The notes below the pieces were generated by a model that made no database searches, was not told the DNA's origin, and was given only the letters and a program-made list of their open reading frames with translations. Made by a program: the position numbers and the translations under genes. A DNA stretch of 13,876 nt. Origin: Pseudomonadota bacterium (GTDB lineage: Bacteria > Desulfobacterota > Desulfobulbia > Desulfobulbales > SURF-16). Within the stretch, counting starts at the first letter, position 1. Each line of letters starts with the position of its first letter. The stretch is from positions 1-13,876 of the forward strand of contig JAUVQZ010000048.1 of assembly GCA_030597865.1 (NCBI GenBank), given 5' to 3'. Positions 5,792 to 12,047 of this stretch are shown in pieces.

Positions 5792-7873
5792 ATGTTTGCA
5801 AATCTTAAATTACGGACGAAACTCATTGGCGGTTTCGGCATTGTCCTGGTGCTGCTTGTTTGCGTCATCGCCATCTACCAGTACACAACAAGCTCCATGT
5901 CCGGCGGCTTCAACGATCTTGTTGATCTTGATATGGCAATCAGCAGCCAGGCCCAGGATATTGAGGCCGCCATGCTGCACTGCAGGCGTGATGAAAAAGA
6001 TTTCATGCTCCGCCAGGACAAAAAATATATCGCCAGCCTCAACAAAAATGTGGCGCTTACCATTGAGGCGGCAGAGGACAGTCAAAAATTGGCCCAGCAG
6101 GCAGGCTACCCGGAAATTGCTGCGCAGGACGCCCAGATTATCACTGCCATGACCGATTACGGCCAAAATTTCGCCCAGGTGGCAGAGGCCTATGGGGTGA
6201 AGGGCCTGGACCACAAGTCTGGTCAACAGGGCAAGTTCCGCGCCGCTGCCCACGCGCTTGCCCAGGCCATACACGAACATGCCCTTGAGGACCTCACCCT
6301 CTCCCTCCTCATGATGCGGCGCTATGAAAAAGATTACCGCCTCACAGGCTCCGACAAGTACCGGCAAAAATGGCAACAGTCCATTAACACCTATGAAGGC
6401 TTCTTAAAAATAAGCAGCGCTGATCCGCAGGCCAAGGCCGATCAGCAAAAGGGCCTGGCTGCCTACAAGGACACCGCAGACCAAATACTGCGTGCAACTT
6501 CAAAAAACCAAAAAGAGAACCTCTATAAGTACCTGCGCACCGCCGCCCATGTTATCGAAGAAGCCATCGGCAGCGTAAATGTACCCAAGGCCGAGGCACT
6601 GCTCCTTGAGATCCGCAAGAATGAAAAAGACTACCTCCTTCGCGGCGGTGAAAAATACGCCCAGGCAACAAATAAGGCCGCCGATACCCTCATGGCGCAA
6701 TTCAAATCAGCCGGTGTTGCCCCCCAGCATATTGCCGAGATCAGTACCGAAATTGAAACGTACAGGTCAGCCTTCAACAGTCTGGTTGCCACGGACCAGC
6801 TCATCGCTGTAAAAATCGCGGCCATGCGTAAGTCCGTCCACGCGGTTGAACCCCTTGTGCTGGAAATCATTGAAGCGAGTCACCTTTCAGCCGCGACCAA
6901 GAAGCAGGAAACCGCCTCCAGCAGCAAGATCCTCTCAACCCTTGCCATCACCATTGGCGCCCTGGCCCTGGCCCTGGGCTCAGCCCTGGCCCTGATTATC
7001 ACCGGCGGCATCTCCAGACCCATCAACCGCATCATTGCGGGGCTCAACAGCAGCGCCGACCAGGTGGCAAGTGCCTCAGGGGAGATTTCATCCACCAGCC
7101 AGTCCCTGGCTGAGGGTGCGACCGAACAGGCGTCCTCCCTGGAAGAAACCTCCTCCTCCCTGGAAGAGATGGCCTCCATGACCAAACAGAATTCAGACAA
7201 CTCCCAACAGGCAAACTCCATGATGCAGTCGGCAAACCAGGCCGTTTCCGAGGCAAATCTTTCGATGCAGGGCCTTATTACTGCCATGGATGGAATCTCA
7301 GCATCCAGCGAGCAGACATCCAAAATCATCAAGACCATTGACGAAATAGCCTTTCAAACCAACCTACTTGCCCTCAATGCTGCGGTGGAGGCGGCCAGGG
7401 CGGGTGAAGCAGGAGCCGGCTTTGCCGTGGTTGCCGATGAGGTGCGCAACCTTGCCATGCGGGCTGCCACTGCGGCCAAGGAAACCTCCGCACTTATTGA
7501 CGACACCACCACCAAGGTTGGTGAAGGCTCCGCCCTCTTACAGAGGACGGATGAGGCCTTTAGACTGGTTACGGATAATGCCTCCAAAACCGTGGGCATA
7601 ATTGCTGAAATTGCCGATGCCTCCAAGGAACAGGCCCAGGGAATCGACCTGATCAGCACGACCATGGGCCACATCGACACTGTTACCCAGTCAAACGCCG
7701 CCAATGCCGAAGAAGGTGCGGCCGCCTCGGAAGAACTCAGCGCCCAAACCGCCATGCTCAAAGATATCGTTGCCGATTTAGCAGCCCTTGTTGATGGCAA
7801 CGACGGTCAGCACAGGGGCGCCATACCTGAGGACTCCTCTGATTTTGAAAAAAACAATAGACTGTTGACCTGA
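5792..7873 (+). CDS. Methyl-accepting chemotaxis protein with triple EKD[FY]-motif sensor
   Basis: A 693-residue transmembrane chemoreceptor. TM1 is about 12-32 (IGGFGIVLVLLVCVIAIYQY) and TM2 about 380-404. The periplasmic region of about 345 residues is helical and carries the same motif three times: RRDEKDFMLRQDKKY (65-79), RRYEKDYRLTGSDKY (176-190) and RKNEKDYLLRGGEKY (275-289). This motif is typical of helical bimodular (HBM)-like sensor domains, known in McpS for TCA-cycle acids; the ligand here is unknown. After TM2 there is only ISRPINRIIAGLN, with no full HAMP (no GDL or DEIG). The signalling domain carries the canonical tip, with IAFQTNLLALNAAVEAARAG (519-538), and methylation-type Glu/Gln pairs. 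No C-terminal CheR-binding pentapeptide is seen. GGAG (5782-5785), at the end of a G7 run, lies 6 bases before the ATG. A strong terminator follows. Confidence 0.96.
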   Translation: MFANLKLRTKLIGGFGIVLVLLVCVIAIYQYTTSSMSGGFNDLVDLDMAISSQAQDIEAAMLHCRRDEKDFMLRQDKKYIASLNKNVALTIEAAEDSQKLAQQAGYPEIAAQDAQIITAMTDYGQNFAQVAEAYGVKGLDHKSGQQGKFRAAAHALAQAIHEHALEDLTLSLLMMRRYEKDYRLTGSDKYRQKWQQSINTYEGFLKISSADPQAKADQQKGLAAYKDTADQILRATSKNQKENLYKYLRTAAHVIEEAIGSVNVPKAEALLLEIRKNEKDYLLRGGEKYAQATNKAADTLMAQFKSAGVAPQHIAEISTEIETYRSAFNSLVATDQLIAVKIAAMRKSVHAVEPLVLEIIEASHLSAATKKQETASSSKILSTLAITIGALALALGSALALIITGGISRPINRIIAGLNSSADQVASASGEISSTSQSLAEGATEQASSLEETSSSLEEMASMTKQNSDNSQQANSMMQSANQAVSEANLSMQGLITAMDGISASSEQTSKIIKTIDEIAFQTNLLALNAAVEAARAGEAGAGFAVVADEVRNLAMRAATAAKETSALIDDTTTKVGEGSALLQRTDEAFRLVTDNASKTVGIIAEIADASKEQAQGIDLISTTMGHIDTVTQSNAANAEEGAAASEELSAQTAMLKDIVADLAALVDGNDGQHRGAIPEDSSDFEKNNRLLT
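6959..6994 (+). repeat. GCCCTG hexanucleotide repeat within TM2 of the chemoreceptor
   Basis: Six in-frame hexamers, five of them exactly GCCCTG (6959, 6965, 6971, 6983, 6989) and one GGCTCA (6977), encode ALALALGSALAL (390-401) in TM2. Slippage by one unit would add or remove two residues without a frameshift. Confidence 0.8.
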
Positions 7874-7885
7874 TTTTTACCAATG

Positions 7886-7958
7886 CAGGGTGATCAAGGA
7901 GGCGTTGCAACAGAGTTTTTTTGTCGCAACAAGACACCATGATCACCCTGTTTTTTTT
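7886..7958 (+). terminator. Large nested hairpin terminator after the chemoreceptor gene
   Basis: CAGGGTGATCA (7886-7896) pairs perfectly over 11 bases with TGATCACCCTG (7940-7950), followed directly by eight T (7951-7958). The 43-base interior holds a second stem, GTTGC (7904-7908) with GCAAC (7926-7930), and a T7 run. It is an unusually long but convincing intrinsic terminator, 12 bases after the stop at 7873. Confidence 0.88.
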
Positions 7959-7991
7959 GCATACCTATCCTGAGCAATCTCCAGCTCCCTT

Positions 7992-8024
7992 CAAAACAGG
8001 CTGACGGCTCCAAGACCTGTTTTG
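7992..8024. repeat. Nine-base inverted repeat in the MCP-FKBP gap
   Basis: CAAAACAGG (7992-8000) is matched by CCTGTTTTG (8016-8024) around a 15-base loop. No T tract follows on either strand, so it is not a standard terminator. A second small hairpin, CATGAA-TCTT-TTCATG, lies at 8034-8049. Besides these, the 332-base gap 7874-8205 holds the MCP terminator and promoter-like boxes, and I see no gene in it. Confidence 0.55.
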
Positions 8025-8068
8025 CCCCTGTGCATGAATCTTTTCATGACCCTTTGACGCTTTGCGCC

Positions 8069-8096
8069 TTGACCAGATCACCGTCTGTGTTATTTT
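8069..8096 (+). promoter_or_regulatory. Candidate promoter of the FKBP-thiD operon
   Basis: TTGACC (8069-8074), a 16-base spacer, then TATTTT (8091-8096), which leaves a leader of about 100 bases. An alternative pair nearer the gene is TTTTAA (8114-8119) with TATAAA (8137-8142) at 17 bases. No TPP riboswitch motifs were recognised in the leader despite thiD downstream. Confidence 0.35.
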
Positions 8097-8205
8097 CCTG
8101 ACGTTCTTTTATCTTTTAAAAAACATGCTGGTCTTTTATAAAATCCACAGACCATCCCCACCATTTTGATACCCTTCAGAACCTTGTTTAATTAAGGAGT
8201 TTATT

Positions 8206-8703
8206 ATGAAAAGAGCTAAGCCTGGAGACGTTGTTTCCATTGAGTACCAAGGTGTTTTGGAAAACGGTGAAGTTTTCGAGTCGACCCAAGAAATGGGCAC
8301 CCTCACCTTCACCATTGGCACAGGCAGCGTTATGCCGGCCTTTGAGCTGGCGGTTGTTGGCATGTCCGTAAACGACAGCATCGATATTGTCCTGCAACCC
8401 AAAGAGGGCTACGGCGAACGGCAAAAGGAGTTGCTGCAGACCATTGATAAAAGCGCCTTGGGCGACAGTGTCGACATCAAGGTGGGCCAGATCCTCCACC
8501 TGAACATGGAAAAGGAGGGCAAGACCCACAAGGTGCCTGCCACTATTATCGAATTGGCAGACACCTCCGTGACCCTGGACTATAATCATCCCTTGGCCGG
8601 CCACACCCTGACCTATAAGGTGACCCTGACAAACATTGAGAAATCAAAGGAATCCATGCCCATTGTCAGCGGCCCTGCTGATGGCTCTCCCCTGACCCAA
8701 TGA
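8206..8703 (+). CDS. SlyD-like FKBP-type peptidyl-prolyl cis-trans isomerase
   Basis: A 165-residue cytoplasmic prolyl isomerase and chaperone. The split FKBP domain is visible: VSIEYQGVLENGEVFESTQ (10-28), FTIGTGSVMPAFELAVVGM (35-53) and PKEGYGER (65-72), then an insert-in-flap chaperone domain about 72-120, then LDYNHPLAGHTLTYKVTL (124-141), the hallmark SlyD ending. The His/Cys-rich nickel-binding tail of E. coli SlyD is absent; the C-terminus is a short Ser/Pro tail. No signal peptide is present. AAGGAG lies 7 bases before the ATG. The stop overlaps the thiD start as ATGA (8700-8703), so the two genes are very likely co-translated, although no direct functional link to thiamine synthesis is known. 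Confidence 0.95.
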   Translation: MKRAKPGDVVSIEYQGVLENGEVFESTQEMGTLTFTIGTGSVMPAFELAVVGMSVNDSIDIVLQPKEGYGERQKELLQTIDKSALGDSVDIKVGQILHLNMEKEGKTHKVPATIIELADTSVTLDYNHPLAGHTLTYKVTLTNIEKSKESMPIVSGPADGSPLTQ

Positions 8704-9539
8704 AAATGATCTTAAGCATTGCCGGCTCCGATCCTTCCGGAGGGGCCGGCATTCAGGCAGACCTGAAGACCATCACCACCCTCGGCTGTTACGGGGCAGC
8801 AGCCATCACGGCCATCACCTGCCAAAACACCTTGGCTGTCAGCCACTGCCACCCCCTCCCCCCCCAGCTTGTCGCCGATCAGGTCCTGGCAGTGTTAACC
8901 GACATGGCGCCAAGTCATATAAAGATTGGCATGACGGCAAGCACCGGGATCATTGCAACCCTGGCCCAGGCCCTCAAGGATTTTACAGGGGAGATCATTT
9001 TCGACCCGGTGCTCAAATCATCGTCAGGCCACTCTCTCCTCAGCGGCGACTCTGTCACTGCCCTGGCCCCACTCCTGGCCAGGGTATCTGTTCTCACCCC
9101 CAACATCCCCGAACTCGCAAGCCTGAGCCAACTGCCGGTCAGCAATGCTGAACAGGCCCAGCAGGCCGGCCTGCTTCTCATGGAGAGGTATGCAAATATC
9201 AGGGCGCTCTGTATCAAGGGGGGGCATCTTCAAGAGGAGGAAGGGGAGGTTGTCGATATCCTCCTGGAGAAAAAGGGCCTTGACCAAACCGTGCAGGTCA
9301 CAAGGGCAAACCACCCCCGCCGCCGGACAGCCAACAGCCATGGCACGGGCTGCACCTTTGCCAGCGCCTTTGCCGCCTATCATGCCCACCAAGGGAGTTA
9401 CCAGAAGGCGTTCCACTCAGCAGTAACCTATGTGGACACCCTGCTCGAACTTGGCAAGGATGAGAAAATAGGGCACGGCATCGGGCCCTTGCAGCATTAT
9501 AAATGGATGAAAAAACAGGATGTAGAATATCGAAGGTAA
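8700..9539 (+). CDS. thiD: Hydroxymethylpyrimidine/phosphomethylpyrimidine kinase
   Basis: A 279-residue ribokinase-fold enzyme that phosphorylates HMP and HMP-P to HMP-PP in thiamine synthesis. It begins MILSIAGSDPSGGAGIQADLK (from residue 3), with AAITAITCQNT (34-44; the QNT segment is substrate-binding in ThiD), the IKIGM segment (75-78), FDPVLKSSSG (101-110), LTPNIPELASL (132-142), IKGGH (172-176) and the phosphate-binding SHGTGCTFASAFAAY (213-227). The C-terminal GHGIGPLQHYKW is usual. It is not fused to ThiE. The ATG at 8700 overlaps the FKBP stop; a second in-frame ATG at 8706 is a possible start. The coding sequence contains a C8 run (8858-8865) and a G7 run (9218-9224). Confidence 0.96.
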   Translation: MKMILSIAGSDPSGGAGIQADLKTITTLGCYGAAAITAITCQNTLAVSHCHPLPPQLVADQVLAVLTDMAPSHIKIGMTASTGIIATLAQALKDFTGEIIFDPVLKSSSGHSLLSGDSVTALAPLLARVSVLTPNIPELASLSQLPVSNAEQAQQAGLLLMERYANIRALCIKGGHLQEEEGEVVDILLEKKGLDQTVQVTRANHPRRRTANSHGTGCTFASAFAAYHAHQGSYQKAFHSAVTYVDTLLELGKDEKIGHGIGPLQHYKWMKKQDVEYRR

Positions 9540-9558
9540 AGTTTTGAATATCAAAGGT
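9525..9558 (+). repeat. Imperfect direct repeat at the thiD 3' end
   Basis: GAATATCGAAGGT (9525-9537, the last codons of thiD) recurs as GAATATCAAAGGT (9546-9558), 12 of 13 bases identical at a 21-base period. It sits in the short gap between thiD and the convergent gene ending at 9580. No terminator hairpin is visible in that gap. Confidence 0.6.
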
Positions 9559-9579
9559 TCGTCCCTCTTTATTCAACAT

Positions 9580-9783
9580 TCAGTAGGTCATTCTGATCCG
9601 GCCGCAATCCGGGCAGACCCAGGTGGGGCCATTGGAAATTCCCCAGACATTTTCCTGAAAACAGGGTTCGCAGATCTGGAAGCCACAGGGGCAGTTGAAA
9701 CAGTAGGGCATTTCCTTTTTACAGCAATGACATTGATAGTTTTTCTGGCGCCTGCGGCCCCTCTTTTTCCGGTTCTCACTCAT
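9580..9783 (-). CDS. Ten-cysteine putative zinc-binding small protein
   Basis: A 67-residue protein with ten cysteines (18, 20, 21, 28, 31, 33, 38, 41, 57, 60). Four CxxC pairs (CHCC 18-21, CFNC 28-31, CEPC 38-41, CPDC 57-60) fit two zinc-knuckle or zinc-ribbon sites. The N-terminus is strongly basic (RKKRGRRRQK, 5-14), which could bind nucleic acid; this is inference. The motif YCFNCPCGFQICEPCFQENVWG with GPTWVCPDCG resembles small conserved hypothetical proteins of deltaproteobacteria. Its ATG overlaps the cutA stop as ATGA (9783-9780), so it is translated from the cutA message. No signal peptide is present. The function is not known. Confidence 0.82.
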   Translation of the reverse strand: MSENRKKRGRRRQKNYQCHCCKKEMPYCFNCPCGFQICEPCFQENVWGISNGPTWVCPDCGRIRMTY

Positions 9784-10109
9784 GGGGACTCACGCAGCTC
9801 CCTGTCAAGCCAGTCAAGGTAGTCACCACTGCCGGTGACAATAGGTAACACCAGAATCTCCGGCGTTTCATAGGGATGGTGTTTGATGATCTCTTCAGCC
9901 AGGGTTTCATAAAGGTCACGCCGGCTCTTGATCTGCAATTGATACTCCTGATCCTCTTCCAGCTTGCCCTGCCACTGATAAAAACTGGTAATGGGACCTC
10001 CAACCTGGACACATCCTGCTAATCTCTGCTGGACAAGGTGGCGGGCCAGCCTGTCAGCGTCCTCTTTGCTTGCCAGGGTCGTTATGACCTGAACATACTC
10101 TTTTTTCAA
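9780..10109 (-). CDS. cutA: Divalent-cation tolerance protein CutA
   Basis: A 109-residue CutA1 protein, a trimeric ferredoxin-like fold linked to copper and divalent-metal tolerance, usually cytoplasmic. Family features are VITTLASKEDADRLARHLV (8-26), QRLAGCVQV (28-36), SFYQWQGKLEEDQEY (42-56), IKSRRDLYETL (60-70) and HHPYETPEILVLPI (77-90). Length is standard. The start codon is TTG (10109-10107): it begins the conserved N-terminus and has a strong AAGGGAGGG (10124-10116) just upstream, with no in-frame ATG nearer. The rare start may limit expression. The gene overlaps the downstream zinc-binding protein by 4 bases, a plausible metal-related pair. Confidence 0.95.
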   Translation of the reverse strand: MKKEYVQVITTLASKEDADRLARHLVQQRLAGCVQVGGPITSFYQWQGKLEEDQEYQLQIKSRRDLYETLAEEIIKHHPYETPEILVLPIVTGSGDYLDWLDRELRESP

Positions 10110-10127
10110 GGTGTACCCTCCCTTACC

Positions 10128-10343
10128 ATGGAAATGAACATAATAAATCGACCGCCAACGCCGGCCCAGGTTATCAAAAACAGCAATATCAGCACCGTGG
10201 CGGCTACAGATACGATGACTGATGGCCAGATTGAGGCCCTGGCCAGGCAGGTATGGCAGAAAAACAAATGCACTGGCCTGAGTAAAAATGATGGTGTACT
10301 ATCTGATTATATTTTTTCATACCATCGCGTAATGTCCAATTAA
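10128..10343 (+). CDS. Possible small hypothetical protein upstream of coaX
   Basis: A 71-residue open frame, not recognised. The N-terminal half is polar and probably disordered. The C-terminal part has a predicted helix TDGQIEALARQVWQKNKC and ends SDYIFSYHRVMSN. This loosely resembles DUF2934-type small proteins (A-x-x-[IV]W ... D ... final helix), but the match is weak. The frame stays open upstream to 10038, but that part is antisense to cutA. The Shine-Dalgarno site is poor (AAGGTG about 14 bases upstream). The start lies 18 bases from the divergent cutA start, so any promoter must lie within cutA. It ends 23 bases before coaX. It may instead be untranslated DNA carrying the cutA promoter: TATAAT reads leftward at 10311-10306. 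Confidence 0.45.
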   Translation: MEMNIINRPPTPAQVIKNSNISTVAATDTMTDGQIEALARQVWQKNKCTGLSKNDGVLSDYIFSYHRVMSN

Positions 10344-10366
10344 CCCCTCCCCTAAACCTTGCCAAG

Positions 10367-11137
10367 ATGCTTCTGACCATTGATATAGGCAACAGCCAGA
10401 CAGTCCTCGGCCTCTACCGGGACACAGAGCTCCTCTGCCATTTCCGGATCAAGACCGACCGCCATACCACCGGCGATGAACTGACAATTCTCCTGCAAGC
10501 GCTGTTAAGCCTCAAAGACCTGTGCCTTGCTGACATAAGCGATATGGTGGTTGGCTCCGTTGTCCCGGCCCTGAAGGCGGCCTGGCGTATGGTTGGCCAG
10601 ACACGCCTTGGCCTGGCCCCCCTCATCATCGGTGATGTGGGCGTTGATACCGGGGTTAAAGTCTTAACCGATAACCCCGGAGAGGTGGGGGCAGACAGGA
10701 TTATCAATGCCCTGGCCGGCTTCCAGACATACCAAAAAGCCCTTATCATTGCCGACTTTGGCACGGCCATCACCTTTGACTGTGTATCAGAGAAGGGAGA
10801 GTATCTTGGCGGCGCCATTGCTCCCGGCCTGGGCATCTCCCTTGAGGCCTTAAGCTCCCAGACCGCCAAACTCCCCAAGGTGGACATCTCCACCCCACCC
10901 CAAAGGGCCATTGCCACCAATACCACCGAGGCCATCAAGTCAGGGGTGCTTTTTGGCTATGGGGGTATGGTGGAAGGTATTACAACCCGGCTTCGTCAGG
11001 AATTCCCAAGCCCTCCCCTGGTCATTGCCACCGGTGGTATGGCCTCCCTCATTGCCCCATTCGCCCCCAGCATCAAACATGTTGACCAGGAACTGACCCT
11101 GGAGGGTCTTCGCCTTATTTATGAACGCAATCGTTAA
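10367..11137 (+). CDS. coaX: Type III pantothenate kinase
   Basis: A 256-residue ASKHA-fold kinase that phosphorylates pantothenate, the first step of CoA synthesis; type III enzymes typically need a monovalent cation and resist CoA feedback. Motifs are the phosphate-1 loop TIDIGNSQTVLGLY (4-17), VVGSVVPAL (61-69), NPGEVGADRIINALAG (103-118), IADFGTAITFD (128-138), YLGGAIAPGLGISLEAL (146-162) and the VIATGGMA loop (219-226). Length is typical. No strong Shine-Dalgarno site precedes the ATG (the sequence is CCTTGCCAAG), so expression may depend on upstream translation. BirA, a common partner in other bacteria, is absent here; an LD-carboxypeptidase follows with a 17-base overlap instead. Confidence 0.96.
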   Translation: MLLTIDIGNSQTVLGLYRDTELLCHFRIKTDRHTTGDELTILLQALLSLKDLCLADISDMVVGSVVPALKAAWRMVGQTRLGLAPLIIGDVGVDTGVKVLTDNPGEVGADRIINALAGFQTYQKALIIADFGTAITFDCVSEKGEYLGGAIAPGLGISLEALSSQTAKLPKVDISTPPQRAIATNTTEAIKSGVLFGYGGMVEGITTRLRQEFPSPPLVIATGGMASLIAPFAPSIKHVDQELTLEGLRLIYERNR

Positions 11138-12038
11138 TAGAGCCCTCCTGCCCCCGGCCCTTAAGGCAAAAGATGTCATTGGCCTGGCCCCCCTTGCCGG
11201 CCCCCACCAGGAGGAGGATTTTCACAAAGGAGTGGCAATCCTCCGGGACCTCGGCTTTCAGACCAAAACCCTGACGCCAAGGACGCCGCTTCCCTTTTTG
11301 GCCGGTTCTGACCAGGAGAGGTTGGCCATCTTCCATGGCCTGTGGCAAGATCCAGAGGTCAAGGCGATCATGGCCATCCGCGGCGGCTATGGCACCTTAC
11401 GACTTCTTGACCAGCTAGACTACAATATTCCCAGAAAGAACCCGAAGATACTCATTGGCTTTAGCGATATCAGCGCCCTGTTAAACGTGATCACCGCCGA
11501 GACAGGCCTCATCACCTTTCACGGCCCCAACCTGACCACCCTGGCGCGCTCCGACAAGCTCTCCCTGGAAATGATGATCCAGACCCTGACCCAGCCGACA
11601 CCTCCCCCCATCACGGCCAACAATCTGGAAGTGATCAGGCCCGGCAGGGCAAAAGGGATGCTGGTCGGCGGCAACCTTGCCACCCTGACCCATCTCCTGG
11701 CCACCCCTTTTCAACCCCTGTGGCAGGACAAGGTAGTTTTTTTAGAAGATGTGGGCGAGGCCCCGTACCGCCTTGACCGTCTTCTCACCCAACTTTCCCT
11801 GGCTGGTTCATTAAGAGATATCAGCGGCCTTATCCTGGGCACGTTCACCGGCTGTGGAGACCAGGAGATGATATGGCAGCGGCTTATTGATCTGACCAGA
11901 GATGAGGGCCTGCCAATCTGGGGAAATTTTCCTGTGGGCCATGGCCAGGAAAACCTCTCACTCCCCATTGGCAGTCAGGTCATGATGGACTCTGACACGG
12001 CCACCCTGAGCTGGCTTGCCCCATGCCTTGCTCCATGA
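11121..12038 (+). CDS. LD-carboxypeptidase (peptidase family S66)
   Basis: A 305-residue S66 serine peptidase of the LdcA type, which removes the terminal D-Ala from murein tetrapeptides during peptidoglycan recycling in the cytoplasm. The catalytic residues are visible: nucleophile Ser115 in LIGFSDISALLN (111-122), Glu209 in VVFLEDVGEAPYRLDR (205-220) and His274 in FPVGHG (270-275). The oxyanion region AIRGGYG (85-91), LTTFHGP-like LITFHGPN (130-137) and LVGGNLATLTHL (181-192) are all typical. No signal peptide is present. The start at 11121 overlaps the coaX end by 17 bases; the first 14 residues precede the usual family start (KAKDVIGLAPLAGP), so the true start might lie a few codons on. 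It was probably transcribed with coaX. Confidence 0.93.
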   Translation: MNAIVNRALLPPALKAKDVIGLAPLAGPHQEEDFHKGVAILRDLGFQTKTLTPRTPLPFLAGSDQERLAIFHGLWQDPEVKAIMAIRGGYGTLRLLDQLDYNIPRKNPKILIGFSDISALLNVITAETGLITFHGPNLTTLARSDKLSLEMMIQTLTQPTPPPITANNLEVIRPGRAKGMLVGGNLATLTHLLATPFQPLWQDKVVFLEDVGEAPYRLDRLLTQLSLAGSLRDISGLILGTFTGCGDQEMIWQRLIDLTRDEGLPIWGNFPVGHGQENLSLPIGSQVMMDSDTATLSWLAPCLAP

Positions 12039-12044
12039 TGGAGC
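12030..12044. repeat. Inverted repeat at the ldcA-type gene stop
   Basis: GCTCCAT-G-ATGGAGC is a 15-base palindrome spanning the stop codon at 12036-12038, in the 9-base gap between two convergent genes. It could form a short hairpin (GCTCC/GGAGC) on either strand, but no T tract follows, so terminator function is doubtful. Confidence 0.45.
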
Positions 12045-12047
12045 GCC

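Noticed and set aside
5810..7800. Long minus-strand frames opposite the chemoreceptor gene
   Set aside because: They are shadows of a strongly biased coding sequence whose plus-strand product is unmistakable.
7960..8205. TPP riboswitch ahead of the thiD operon
   Set aside because: The conserved CTGAGA and ACCC/CCTGAT elements are not found in the right order; only unrelated inverted repeats are present.
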